Of a DNA stretch of 61,354 nucleotides, positions 16,355 to 23,622 are shown piece after piece. A program made the position numbers and the translations under genes. Position 1 is the first letter of the stretch, and each line of letters starts with the position of its first letter. The notes under the pieces were generated by a model. The model saw nothing but the letters and a program-made list of their open reading frames with translations, was not told the origin of the DNA and did not search any database. The stretch is from assembly GCA_937918935.1 (NCBI GenBank), contig CAKZSI010000055.1, positions 1-61,354 on the forward strand, written 5' to 3'. The DNA is from an uncultured Chloroflexales bacterium. Lineage in GTDB: Bacteria; Chloroflexota; Chloroflexia; Chloroflexales; Chloroflexaceae.

Positions 16355-17449
16355 ATGTCTCAGCCCACCACAGGCACTGTTCTCGTCCGCGGCGAACGGA
16401 TCGGCGCCCTGGCGCCTGGTGCGCCTGATGCAACGACGTGGGATGCCTTTGTTGAGGCTCATCCGCAGGGCAGCCTGTTACAGTACAGCGCCTGGGGCGA
16501 ACTGAAGGCGGGCTCTGGATGGCGCGCGCGGCGCATCGCGGTCCTCGGCGCTGATGGCACGCCTCTGGCCGGGGCGCTGCTGTTGATCCGTGCGCGCTAT
16601 GGCTTGAGCGTGGCCTATACCCCGCGCGGCCCGCTCTTTTCCGGTGATCCGATGGTTGACCGGTTGTTGCTGGCCGGGCTGGAACGCGAAGCACGCCGCG
16701 CCCGCGCAGTGCTCCTGCGCTTTGAACCAAACTTGCTTGAAGACAATCCCGCTGCCGATGCTTTGCACACCTGGTTGCTCCTGCAGGGGCTGCAACCCGT
16801 GCAGACTATCCAGCCCCGCAGTTCGATCCACGTTGATCTGCGGCAGCCTGAGGAGCGCCTGCTCGCGGCCTGTTCCAAGGGGCACCGCGCCGACATCCGG
16901 CGCGCCGAGCGCAATGGGGTTGTCGTGCGTCAGGGGGATGTGACCGACCTGCCGGTTTTTTTCGTCTTGATGCAAGGAACCGGTAAACGAGCGCGCTTTG
17001 GCGTGCACAACGAGGCGTACTATCGGGCGGCCTGGCGTCTCTTCCAGACGCGCAGTTGCCTGTTGCTCGCCGAAGTGGATGGACGGGCGGCCGCGGCACA
17101 TCTTATCTTTGCTGATGCCCGGGCAGGTCTGTATCTCTACAGCGCCGCCAACGAAGTCGGTCTGCGCTCGGGTGCGAACCACCTTCTGACGTGGCATGCC
17201 ATGCGCTGGGCCCGCGCGCAGGGTTGCACGCGCTACGATCTCTGGGGCATCCCCGACGCCCTGGGCCGCGCGGCGACCGCCCCCGACGCGGAGGCTCGCG
17301 CGGCTCTGGAAAGCGCCGCCCAGCACGACCCCCTGATCGGGGTCTACCGCTTCAAGAAGGGCTTTGGCGGCCAGATTGTGCGCTACCTGCCGGCCTATGA
17401 CCGGGTGCTCCTGGCCCCGCTCTACCGCCTGGCGCTCAGGCGCATCTGA
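16355..17449 (+). CDS. FemAB-like aminoacyltransferase
   Basis: 364-aa protein with two GNAT-like halves of the FemABX/lipid II bridge-forming family. Diagnostic stretches are LLQYSAWGELKAGSGW near the N-terminus, RSSIHVDLRQPEERLLAACSKGHRADIRRAERNGV in the middle, and the C-terminal YDLWGIPD plus VYRFKKGFGGQIVRYLPAYD. Family members use aminoacyl-tRNA to add amino acids to the peptidoglycan stem peptide; Chloroflexi-type copies are poorly studied. The ATG at 16355 is used; the open frame further upstream overlaps the PIG-L gene. Neighbouring PIG-L and MurE genes support a wall-related job. Confidence 0.83.
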   Translation: MSQPTTGTVLVRGERIGALAPGAPDATTWDAFVEAHPQGSLLQYSAWGELKAGSGWRARRIAVLGADGTPLAGALLLIRARYGLSVAYTPRGPLFSGDPMVDRLLLAGLEREARRARAVLLRFEPNLLEDNPAADALHTWLLLQGLQPVQTIQPRSSIHVDLRQPEERLLAACSKGHRADIRRAERNGVVVRQGDVTDLPVFFVLMQGTGKRARFGVHNEAYYRAAWRLFQTRSCLLLAEVDGRAAAAHLIFADARAGLYLYSAANEVGLRSGANHLLTWHAMRWARAQGCTRYDLWGIPDALGRAATAPDAEARAALESAAQHDPLIGVYRFKKGFGGQIVRYLPAYDRVLLAPLYRLALRRI

Positions 17450-17477
17450 CTTCTGGCGCCTCTGGATGGGAGGGGTT

Positions 17478-17496
17478 GAGAGGGCTGCGCCTTCCC
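17478..17496. repeat. Palindrome family B, decayed copy
   Basis: GAGAGGGCTGCGCCTTCCC, an imperfect B element just after the FemAB-like stop. Another weak copy lies at 17531-17552. Confidence 0.45.
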
Positions 17497-17573
17497 CCGA
17501 ACATGCTATGCTGTCCTCCCAGGGAAAGGGTTGGAAAGGCGTAGTCCTCCCTGGATAACGCTGGCAAGGGCCT

Positions 17574-17592
17574 GGGAGTGCTATGCCCTCCC
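17574..17592. repeat. Palindrome family B, copy near murE
   Basis: GGGAGTGC-TAT-GCCCTCCC, with a single mismatch between the arms. It is followed 30 bp later by a family C copy. Confidence 0.6.
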
Positions 17593-17621
17593 GGAGAGAG
17601 CCTTTGTTTCCTTTACGGTGG

Positions 17622-17640
17622 TGCGCGGCGAAGCCGCGCA
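17622..17640. repeat. Palindrome family C, copy 3
   Basis: TGCGCGGC-GAA-GCCGCGCA, perfect 8-bp arms, ending 8 bp before the murE start. At this place the hairpin would lie over the ribosome-binding region of murE mRNA. Confidence 0.7.
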
Positions 17641-17648
17641 GGCAACCT

Positions 17649-19217
17649 ATGGACAAACCAATGCCAACCCTACGCGCTCTGCTGGCTGACGTGGCCGTGC
17701 TGCGCGCTGATGGTCCCCTCGACATTCCCATCACCGCGGTGTCCTACGACTCGCGCAAGGTCGAACCCGGTGCGCTGTTTGTGGCGATCAAGGGCCAGCA
17801 CAGCGACGGGCATGCCTACGTGGAGCAGGCTGTCGCGCGCGGCGCGCGCGCGGTGCTCGTTGATGCCCGGCAGTGGGGGCACGCCCCGGCGCCCGAAGAG
17901 GCGACCCTGGTGGTGGCCATTGATAGTCGCGTGGCCCTGGCCCCCCTCGCCGCTGCCTTCTACGACTACCCGGCGCTGCGCCTGCGGACGATTGGCGTTA
18001 CCGGCACCAAGGGCAAGAGCACCACAACCGATCTGATCAGCCAGCTCCTCGATCACTGCGGCTATCGTACAGGGTTGATCAGCACCGTGGATTTCAAGGT
18101 GGGCCCGCGGCGCTGGGCCAACGATACGCGCCAGAGCACCCCTGAGGCCCCCGAAGTGCAGGCCCTCCTGGCAGCGATGGTCGCCCATGGCTGCGACGTC
18201 GCGGTGATCGAGGCCACCTCGCACGCTCTCTCGGCACGCTGGAACCGCCTCGGCGGCTGCCTCTTCGACGTGGCGGTGTTTCTCAACCTTGGTCACGAGC
18301 ATCTCGATTATCACGGCACGCTGGAGCAGTACCGCGCTGATAAGACGCGCCTCTTCGAAATGCTGGGCGAACGCACCCCCGCAGGGCGGCGCAAGGGCCA
18401 GGCCTGGGCGATCGTCAACGCCGATGATCCGCACCACCATGCTTTCCTCCGCGCGGCGCCGGCGGCCAGGCAGTTGCGCTTCGGCGCCGGCCCCAACACC
18501 GATGTGCGCGCCCGCGAGGTGGCGGCCAGTGCCGCCGGCACGGAACTCACGGTTGATACCCCCTGGGGCAGCGCGCGCCTGCGCCTGGGCCTGCCCGGGG
18601 CCTTCAACGTCTCCAACGCCCTGGCGGCCCTCAGCGTGGCCCTGAGCCAGGGCGCGCCCCTTGAACAGGCTGTTGCCGCCCTTGGCGCCGCTCGTGGGCT
18701 ACGCGGCAGGATGGAGCCGGTGGTAATGGGCCAGCCGTTTCAAGTGATTGTGGACTACGCCCACAACCCCGAGTCGTTCGAACAGGTGCTAAGCATGTTA
18801 CGCCCCCTTGCCCGAGGACGGATTATCGCCGTCTTCGGCAGCGCCGGTGAACGCGATGTGGCCAAGCGTGCCATCCAGGGGGAGATCGCTGGACGCTACT
18901 GCGATCTGCTGGTGCTCACCGATGAGGATCCTCGGGGCGAGGACCCCCTGGCCATCCTCGCTCAGATCGCCGCTGGCGCCGAACGGGTGGGGCGTCGCGC
19001 CGGGCAGGATTATCAAATTATCCCTGACCGGAGCGAGGCCATCCAGGCCGCAATCGCGGCTGCCCGGCCCGGCGATCTTGTGCTGTTGCTCGGCAAGGGT
19101 CACGAGGGTAGTATCATCTACGCCGATCACAGCCGCCCCTGGGACGAAGCCGCCGAGGCCCGGCGCGCCCTGCAAGCCCTGGGGTATACGACGCCTGCCG
19201 ACGGCGATCGGGGATGA
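17649..19217 (+). CDS. murE: MurE-like UDP-MurNAc-tripeptide synthetase
   Basis: 522-aa Mur ligase that adds the third amino acid to UDP-MurNAc-L-Ala-D-Glu in the cytoplasm. N-terminal domain has VSYDSRKVEPGALFVAIKG; the ATPase domain has GVTGTKGKSTTTDLI (117-130), STPEAPEVQALLAAM, IEATSHAL and NLGHEHLDYHG; the C-terminal domain has VDYAHNPESFEQVL and TDEDPRGEDP near 424-433. The last motif normally reads DNPR in enzymes using meso-diaminopimelate; here the Asn is Asp but the Arg is kept. Chloroflexus peptidoglycan is known to carry L-ornithine, so a diamino acid other than DAP is possible. ATG 17649 is used (17661 is an alternative). Preceded by a B-C palindrome pair. Confidence 0.88.
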   Translation: MDKPMPTLRALLADVAVLRADGPLDIPITAVSYDSRKVEPGALFVAIKGQHSDGHAYVEQAVARGARAVLVDARQWGHAPAPEEATLVVAIDSRVALAPLAAAFYDYPALRLRTIGVTGTKGKSTTTDLISQLLDHCGYRTGLISTVDFKVGPRRWANDTRQSTPEAPEVQALLAAMVAHGCDVAVIEATSHALSARWNRLGGCLFDVAVFLNLGHEHLDYHGTLEQYRADKTRLFEMLGERTPAGRRKGQAWAIVNADDPHHHAFLRAAPAARQLRFGAGPNTDVRAREVAASAAGTELTVDTPWGSARLRLGLPGAFNVSNALAALSVALSQGAPLEQAVAALGAARGLRGRMEPVVMGQPFQVIVDYAHNPESFEQVLSMLRPLARGRIIAVFGSAGERDVAKRAIQGEIAGRYCDLLVLTDEDPRGEDPLAILAQIAAGAERVGRRAGQDYQIIPDRSEAIQAAIAAARPGDLVLLLGKGHEGSIIYADHSRPWDEAAEARRALQALGYTTPADGDRG

Positions 19218-19220
19218 TGC

Positions 19221-19239
19221 GGGGAAACCCGGTTTCCCC
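19221..19239. repeat. Palindrome family A, copy 2
   Basis: GGGGAAACCCGGTTTCCCC, a perfect 9-bp palindrome around a C, 3 bp after the murE stop. It may act as the murE terminator, though no T-run follows. Confidence 0.75.
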
Positions 19240-19264
19240 ATCTACCTGCCCGCCAGGAGGCTCC

Positions 19265-19281
19265 GGGAGGGCATGTCCTCC
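19265..19281. repeat. Palindrome family B copy
   Basis: GGGAGGGCATGTCCTCC, imperfect, between murE and the MATE gene. Confidence 0.5.
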
Positions 19282-19314
19282 TGGAAGCACTGCGTTCTCG
19301 CCTCAGGGGGAGGG

Positions 19315-19339
19315 TCTGGGAGGGCTGTGCCCTCCCAGA
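19315..19339. repeat. Palindrome family B, perfect copy
   Basis: Arms TCTGGGAGGGC and GCCCTCCCAGA (11 bp, perfect) around TGT. The spacer that follows (agaatcgccatcc) and the family C copy at 19361 complete a B-C composite. Confidence 0.75.
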
Positions 19340-19360
19340 AGAATCGCCATCCCGTTTTTG

Positions 19361-19375
19361 TGCGGTGAAGCCGCA
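19361..19375. repeat. Palindrome family C, copy 4
   Basis: TGCGG-TGAAG-CCGCA, 21 bp after the B palindrome at 19315. Directly preceded by a GTTTTTG run. Confidence 0.55.
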
Positions 19376-19395
19376 TAGGCGCCCCACATGAACGC

Positions 19396-19414
19396 CAGGA
19401 AACCGGGTTTCCCC
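19396..19414. repeat. Palindrome family A, copy 3
   Basis: CAGGAAACCGGGTTTCCCC, shortly before the MATE gene start. With the copies at 19221, 19265, 19315 and 19361, this 225-bp gap is nearly all palindromic elements. Confidence 0.65.
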
Positions 19415-19442
19415 TTCCCCCTGTCCGCAAGGAACAACAACG

Positions 19443-20840
19443 ATGCGCGCAGTCAGCGCCCCGGACCACGTCCGCAGCCAGTACGGCGGCTCCACTCGCC
19501 GGCGTATGTTCAGCCTGGCCCTTCCTGCCGTCGGCGAGCAACTGCTCAACACCATGGTCGGTCTGGCCGACGTGTTTCTGGTGGGCAATCTGGCTCCACG
19601 GACCGCGGCATTGCTCGGCTATGACAGCGCCGCCGCGCTGACGGCAGCGGGTCTGGGCAACCAGTTTTCCTGGATCATGATGGTGCTGTTCATAGCCGTC
19701 GGCATCGGCGCCACGGCCCTGGTGGCCCGCGCCGTGGGCGCCCGTGATGAGGCCAGCCTGGTGCGTATCGTGCGCCAGGTGGCGCTGCTGGGCGCCGTGG
19801 TCGGTATTCTGGCCACGGCCCTGGGGTTGCTGGGCGCCGAGCTGTTCCTGGCCGTACTCAACGCCCCTCAGGAGACCCGTGCGATCGGCGCCGGGTACAT
19901 CCGCATTACTGCGCTGACCTTCCTTCCCACCGCGCTGCTCCTGGCCATCACCGCCTGCCTGCGCGGCGCGGGCGACACTCGCACGCCCCTGCTGCTGATG
20001 CTGGTGGTGAATACGCTCAACATCGCCGTCACCTGGCTGCTGGTGAACGGGCAACTGGGCCTGCCGGCTCTGGGCGTGACCGGCGCGGCCATTGGCACCA
20101 CCCTGGCGCGCGGGTTGGGGGGCATCGCCGCCGTCGCGCTGCTGCTGCGGGGCCACGCCGGCCTGCGGCTGGTCCTCGACTGGCGGCCCGATCCCGAGAT
20201 GCTGCGGCGTCTGGTGCGCGTCGGGTTGCCAACGGCGGGCGAACAATTCATCTTTCAGGCCGCGCTGCTGATCTTCGTGCGCTTCGTGACCAATCTGGGT
20301 ACGACGGCCTATGCTGCGCACAATATCACGATCACCATCGAGTCGGTCTCGTTTTTGCCAGGGATGGGCTATGCCGCCGCCACCGGGGCCCTGGTGGGGC
20401 AGGCTCTGGGCGCGCGCCGGCCCGACGAAGCCGAGCGCAGCGCCTACGAGGGCCTGTTCCAGGGCGGCCTGATGATGAGCATACTGGGCGGTTTCATAGT
20501 ACTCTTCCCCGCCCAACTGGTGGCGTTGTTCACCAACGACCCCATGGTTGTCGCGGCGGCCACGCCCCCGCTGCGTGCTGCCGGTCTGGTGCAGCCGGCC
20601 CTGGCGATCAGCTTCATCCTGCTCGGTGCGCTGCGGGGCGCGGGCGATACCCGCTGGCCCCTCTACAGCCGCCTGCTCACCACCTGGGTGGTACGCCTGC
20701 CCCTCACCTTCGTGGTGGTGGGCTGGCTCGGCGGCGGCCTGCCCGGGGTGTGGCTGGCGATGTGCACTGATTTCACCCTGCAGGCAATCATGGTCCTGTG
20801 GCGCTTCAGTTCGGAGAAATGGAAGAAGATTGAAGTATGA
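19443..20840 (+). CDS. MATE family efflux transporter
   Basis: 465-aa transporter with 12 hydrophobic helices in two similar halves. Each half carries family features: LALPAVGEQLLNTMVGLADVFLVG and LRGAGDTRTPLLLMLVVNTLNIAVTW in the first, VGLPTAGEQFIFQ and LRGAGDTRWPLYSRLL in the second. MATE proteins export cationic drugs or metabolites in exchange for Na+ or H+. Length is normal. The stop overlaps the start of the next gene (ATGA at 20837), so the two are co-translated although no functional link is obvious. The substrate cannot be read from the sequence. Confidence 0.88.
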   Translation: MRAVSAPDHVRSQYGGSTRRRMFSLALPAVGEQLLNTMVGLADVFLVGNLAPRTAALLGYDSAAALTAAGLGNQFSWIMMVLFIAVGIGATALVARAVGARDEASLVRIVRQVALLGAVVGILATALGLLGAELFLAVLNAPQETRAIGAGYIRITALTFLPTALLLAITACLRGAGDTRTPLLLMLVVNTLNIAVTWLLVNGQLGLPALGVTGAAIGTTLARGLGGIAAVALLLRGHAGLRLVLDWRPDPEMLRRLVRVGLPTAGEQFIFQAALLIFVRFVTNLGTTAYAAHNITITIESVSFLPGMGYAAATGALVGQALGARRPDEAERSAYEGLFQGGLMMSILGGFIVLFPAQLVALFTNDPMVVAAATPPLRAAGLVQPALAISFILLGALRGAGDTRWPLYSRLLTTWVVRLPLTFVVVGWLGGGLPGVWLAMCTDFTLQAIMVLWRFSSEKWKKIEV

Positions 20841-21700
20841 TTGACCTGGCCCCGCGCAATCCCTACGCCCTCGAACTGGCAACCCCGCTGCTGGCCGCGG
20901 CGGGGAGCCTTGGCTACGGTGTCGAGGTGGCGCGGCAACTCCGGCTCGGGCAACGCGACGGCGGGCACGGTCTGGGCGCGCTGATCACCCGCAGCATCAG
21001 CCTGCGCCCCCGGCGCGCTCACCCACCCCCCGCGCTGGTCGAAACCCCGGCTGGCCTGCTCTACACTGGCGGCACGTCCAACCCCGGCCTGGGTGCCGTG
21101 CGCCGGCGCTTCGCACCGATCTGGGCCACCTGGGAGACGCCGGTGATCTTGAGCGTCGCCGCCGCCGATAAGGCCGAACTCGGCGCGCTTCTGGCCGAAC
21201 TGGAAGCAATCGAAGGGGTGCGCGGCGTCGAGCTGTCGCTCGCAACGTTCGGGGCTACCGAACCAGCGGCGGCGGAGCGCCTGGTCGCCGCGGCCCGCGC
21301 GGCCACCCCGCTGCCGCTGCTCGTCAAACTGCCCGTTTACACCGAAGGCCTGGCGGAACTGGCTGCGGCCGCCGCCGCTGCCGGCGCCGACGCGCTCAAT
21401 CTGAGCGATGGCCCCCAGGGCGCCGCCATACTGGCGGGCCGGCGCGTCGAGGGACGTCTCTGCGGCCCGGCGCTGCGGCCCCTGGGTCTGCGGGCGGTGG
21501 CCCGGCTGGCCGGGACGGTGGACCTGCCGCTGATCGGCGGCGGCGGGGTAATGCGCGCCGCCGATGCCCGCGCCTTCCTCGACGCCGGAGCCGCCGCCGT
21601 GGCCCTGGGCAGCGCCCTGCTCACCGACCTGCGCGCCGCGGGGCGGATCATGGCCGGGCTGGCGCTTACAGATGGGTTCGCTGCGCCGCCTTCTGCGTAA
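20837..21700 (+). CDS. Dihydroorotate dehydrogenase-like protein lacking the catalytic motif
   Basis: 287-aa TIM-barrel protein with the overall pattern of class 1 dihydroorotate dehydrogenase: N-terminal ATPLLAAAGSLGYG, LLVKLPVYTEGLAELAAAAAAAGADALNLSD, GPALRPLGLRAVARLAG and the FMN-phosphate site LPLIGGGGVMRAADARAFLDAGAAAVALGSALLTD. Where true enzymes have the N-x-SCPN active-site segment, this protein reads VELSLATFG (about 130-138), with no catalytic Cys or Asn pair. It may still bind FMN but is unlikely to oxidise dihydroorotate by the usual route. It overlaps the MATE gene by 4 bp. Alternatives are a flavoprotein of different specificity or a regulatory paralogue. Confidence 0.7.
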   Translation: MIDLAPRNPYALELATPLLAAAGSLGYGVEVARQLRLGQRDGGHGLGALITRSISLRPRRAHPPPALVETPAGLLYTGGTSNPGLGAVRRRFAPIWATWETPVILSVAAADKAELGALLAELEAIEGVRGVELSLATFGATEPAAAERLVAAARAATPLPLLVKLPVYTEGLAELAAAAAAAGADALNLSDGPQGAAILAGRRVEGRLCGPALRPLGLRAVARLAGTVDLPLIGGGGVMRAADARAFLDAGAAAVALGSALLTDLRAAGRIMAGLALTDGFAAPPSA

Positions 21701-21717
21701 CCATTCGCGGGAGGCGT

Positions 21718-21734
21718 GGAGGGCGCAGCCCTCC
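21718..21734. repeat. Palindrome family B copy
   Basis: GGAGGGC-GCA-GCCCTCC with perfect 7-bp arms, 17 bp after the stop of the dihydroorotate dehydrogenase-like gene. Confidence 0.65.
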
Positions 21735-22030
21735 GCAATCGGTTTGTTCTGCCAGCGGCGGGCGGGCGCTCTGGCGAAGTCAGGAGTTGTCAACCACCCC
21801 GGGCGGAAGGGAGGGTGCGGGGAGGTGTGGCCTCCCCCCGCCTATCCAACGGTAAGTCAGGTGTGAACCATAGCCTACGGACAAGGCATGGCCCGGTTGT
21901 ACCCACTGCCCACCCCGCGAGATGCGCCATTCCTGAACCGGTGCAAGGTGCATTGATGGTAGCATGCAGCCCTCGATGGGCAGGGAGCGCTGTGGAAAGC
22001 CTTGCGGACACCCCTTGCGGATCGCTTGCC

Positions 22031-22060
22031 TTGACACTCGAAAAAAATGCGTGTTATACT
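22031..22060 (+). promoter_or_regulatory. Promoter of the SufR-like regulator
   Basis: TTGACA (22031-22036), 18-bp spacer, TATACT (22055-22060). The start point would be near 22067, which excludes the longest possible reading frame start at 22047 and favours ATG 22101 (or a near-leaderless ATG 22065). Confidence 0.75.
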
Positions 22061-22100
22061 CACAATGCTTTCAATACAACAAGGCGATAAAACTGCAACC

Positions 22101-22730
22101 ATGGCCGAACGTAAAGAGCAGGGGTCAACGCGCCACAACATTCTGCACCTCATCCGCCGCCACGGCGAAATGACGGCGCAGGAGATAAGCGATGTGCTGG
22201 GTATCGGCGCGGTAGGGGTCCGACAACACCTGACCCTGCTCGAGCGCGATGGCCAGGTTCAGGTTATCGGGGTGCGGCGGAACGTTGGCCGTCCTTCCCA
22301 TCTCTACGCCCTCACCGCCGAGGCTGAAGCGTCTTTTCCCAAAGGCTACGATCGCCTGGCCCTCGACCTGGTGACCTACCTGGAGGATATTGGCGGTTCC
22401 GTCGCGATCGAGCAGGTCCTCACCCGCCGTCGCGAGGCGCTGATACAGGAGTTCCTGCCGCACCTGGCCGGCAAGGATCGCGCGGCTCAGGTGGCTGCCC
22501 TGGCTGAACTCCTGGCTGCGCAGGGGTACATGTGCGAGTGGGAGCAGCACGAAGACGGCTCCTTCACCCTCACCGAGTACAACTGCCCGGTTGATTGCGT
22601 CGCCCGCCGGTATCCCCAGTTCTGCGCTCAGGAACTACGACTCTACGAAGACTTGCTCGCAACCCCGATCGCCCGCGAGGGTACCATCGCCGCCGGCGCG
22701 CATTGCTGCCGTTACCACATTCCGGCCTGA
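22101..22730 (+). CDS. SufR-like Fe-S transcriptional regulator
   Basis: 209-aa DNA-binding protein. Residues 8-75 form a winged helix (STRHNILHLIRRHGEMTAQEISDVLGIGAVGVRQHLTLLERDG, then the wing GRPSHLYALT). The C-terminal half has a cysteine set, Cys145, Cys162, Cys166, Cys175 and Cys202/203, in YNCPVDCVARRYPQFC and HCCRYH. This arrangement resembles SufR and related regulators that sense Fe-S cluster status. ATG 22101 is chosen because the promoter start point lies upstream of it but downstream of 22047. The next gene is superoxide dismutase, so a link between Fe-S or redox stress and sod expression is plausible but not shown. Confidence 0.8.
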   Translation: MAERKEQGSTRHNILHLIRRHGEMTAQEISDVLGIGAVGVRQHLTLLERDGQVQVIGVRRNVGRPSHLYALTAEAEASFPKGYDRLALDLVTYLEDIGGSVAIEQVLTRRREALIQEFLPHLAGKDRAAQVAALAELLAAQGYMCEWEQHEDGSFTLTEYNCPVDCVARRYPQFCAQELRLYEDLLATPIAREGTIAAGAHCCRYHIPA

Positions 22731-22784
22731 CGTCTGGTTCGTTTACAATCGGCCTCGTCGCTGAGGCCCGCACGAATGAGGAGG

Positions 22785-22844
22785 GGCCGGCGTAGAGACG
22801 GCCCGCCGGGTTGTCTCTACGCCGGCCCGCCGGGTCGTCTCTAC
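22785..22844. repeat. Inverted and direct repeat before sod
   Basis: GGCCGGCGTAGAGAC (22785-22799) and its exact complement GTCTCTACGCCGGCC (22813-22827) form a 15-bp hairpin. A 20-bp segment beginning GCCCGCCGGGTTGTCTC (22801) recurs with one change at 22825, a 24-bp period. It may end transcription of the regulator or be another dispersed element. Confidence 0.7.
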
Positions 22845-22899
22845 TCTACGCGGGCCCCTTGTTTCATGTCACGCCCTGTAGCGAAAGAGGAGGTCTCCG

Positions 22900-23514
22900 A
22901 TGCCGTTCGAACTCCCGCCGCTTCCGTATGCCTATAATGCCCTTGAGCCTCATATTGATGAGGCCACGATGCACTACCACCACGACAACCATCACCAGAC
23001 CTATGTGACCAATCTGAACAACGCGATCGCCAGACATCTGGAGCTCAAGGATAAGCACCTGGAGGAACTGCTCGGTAACCTCGACGCCGTTCCCGAGGAC
23101 ATCCGCACCGCCGTGCGCAATAATGGCGGCGGTCACTGGAACCATACCTTCTTCTGGGAGATCATGACCCCCGGTGGCAGCAGCGAACCGACCGGCTCGC
23201 TGGCTACGGCCATCGTCAGCGATTTTGGGAGCTTTGCCGCTTTCCAGGAGCAGTTCAAGGCGGCCGCCCTGGGCCGCTTTGGCTCCGGCTGGGCCTGGCT
23301 CGTCGCCGAGAAGAACGGCGCCCTCAGCATCGTCAGCACGCCTAACCAGGATAACCCGCTAATGGAGGGTAAGACCGCCATCCTCGGTGTGGATGTCTGG
23401 GAGCATGCCTACTATCTGAAGTACCAGTACCGCCGTGCCGCCTACATCGACGCCTGGTGGAATACCGTCAACTGGGACAAGGTTGCCGAACGCTACGCCG
23501 CCGCCAGGGCGTAG
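22900..23514 (+). CDS. sodA: Superoxide dismutase, Mn/Fe type
   Basis: 204-aa Fe/Mn superoxide dismutase that turns superoxide into hydrogen peroxide and oxygen in the cytoplasm. Metal ligands are His27 ([13 protein letters not shown]), His82 ([10 protein letters not shown]), Asp165 and His169 ([11 protein letters not shown]). Gly77/Gly78 and Gln150 in [10 protein letters not shown] match the Mn-type outer-sphere pattern rather than the Fe-type, though a cambialistic enzyme cannot be excluded. Start supported by aaagaggagg about 8 nt upstream. The length is normal. A long hairpin containing a family B element follows the stop. Confidence 0.95.
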   Translation: MPFELPPLPYAYNALEPHIDEATMHYHHDNHHQTYVTNLNNAIARHLELKDKHLEELLGNLDAVPEDIRTAVRNNGGGHWNHTFFWEIMTPGGSSEPTGSLATAIVSDFGSFAAFQEQFKAAALGRFGSGWAWLVAEKNGALSIVSTPNQDNPLMEGKTAILGVDVWEHAYYLKYQYRRAAYIDAWWNTVNWDKVAERYAAARA

Positions 23515-23531
23515 TCGCATTGCTTGCCTTC

Positions 23532-23576
23532 ACAGGCTCATATTGAGAGGGTTTCGCCCTCCCAATGTGAGCCTGT
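23532..23576 (+). terminator. Hairpin after sod, contains B element
   Basis: Outer arms ACAGGCTCA (23532-23540) and TGAGCCTGT (23568-23576) enclose a B-like core GAGAGGG...CCCTCCC. It lies 18 bp after the sod stop. No T-run follows, so it may be a terminator, a 3' stabiliser or only a repeat. Confidence 0.5.
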
Positions 23577-23589
23577 ACCATAAGGATCT

Positions 23590-23608
23590 GGGAGGGCGTA
23601 GCCCTCCC
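23590..23608. repeat. Palindrome family B, perfect copy
   Basis: GGGAGGGC-GTA-GCCCTCCC, 8-bp perfect arms, between the convergent ends of sod and the permease gene. Confidence 0.75.
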
Positions 23609-23622
23609 CGAAATTGATGCCT

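Larger units (their letters stand above)
21701..22100. other. Intergenic region with palindromes and SufR-like promoter
   Basis: 400 bp without a supportable gene. It contains a family B palindrome (21718-21734), a related GGGGAGG-TGTGG-CCTCCCC hairpin (21819-21837) and the promoter at 22031-22060. No RNA gene was recognised. Confidence 0.5.
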
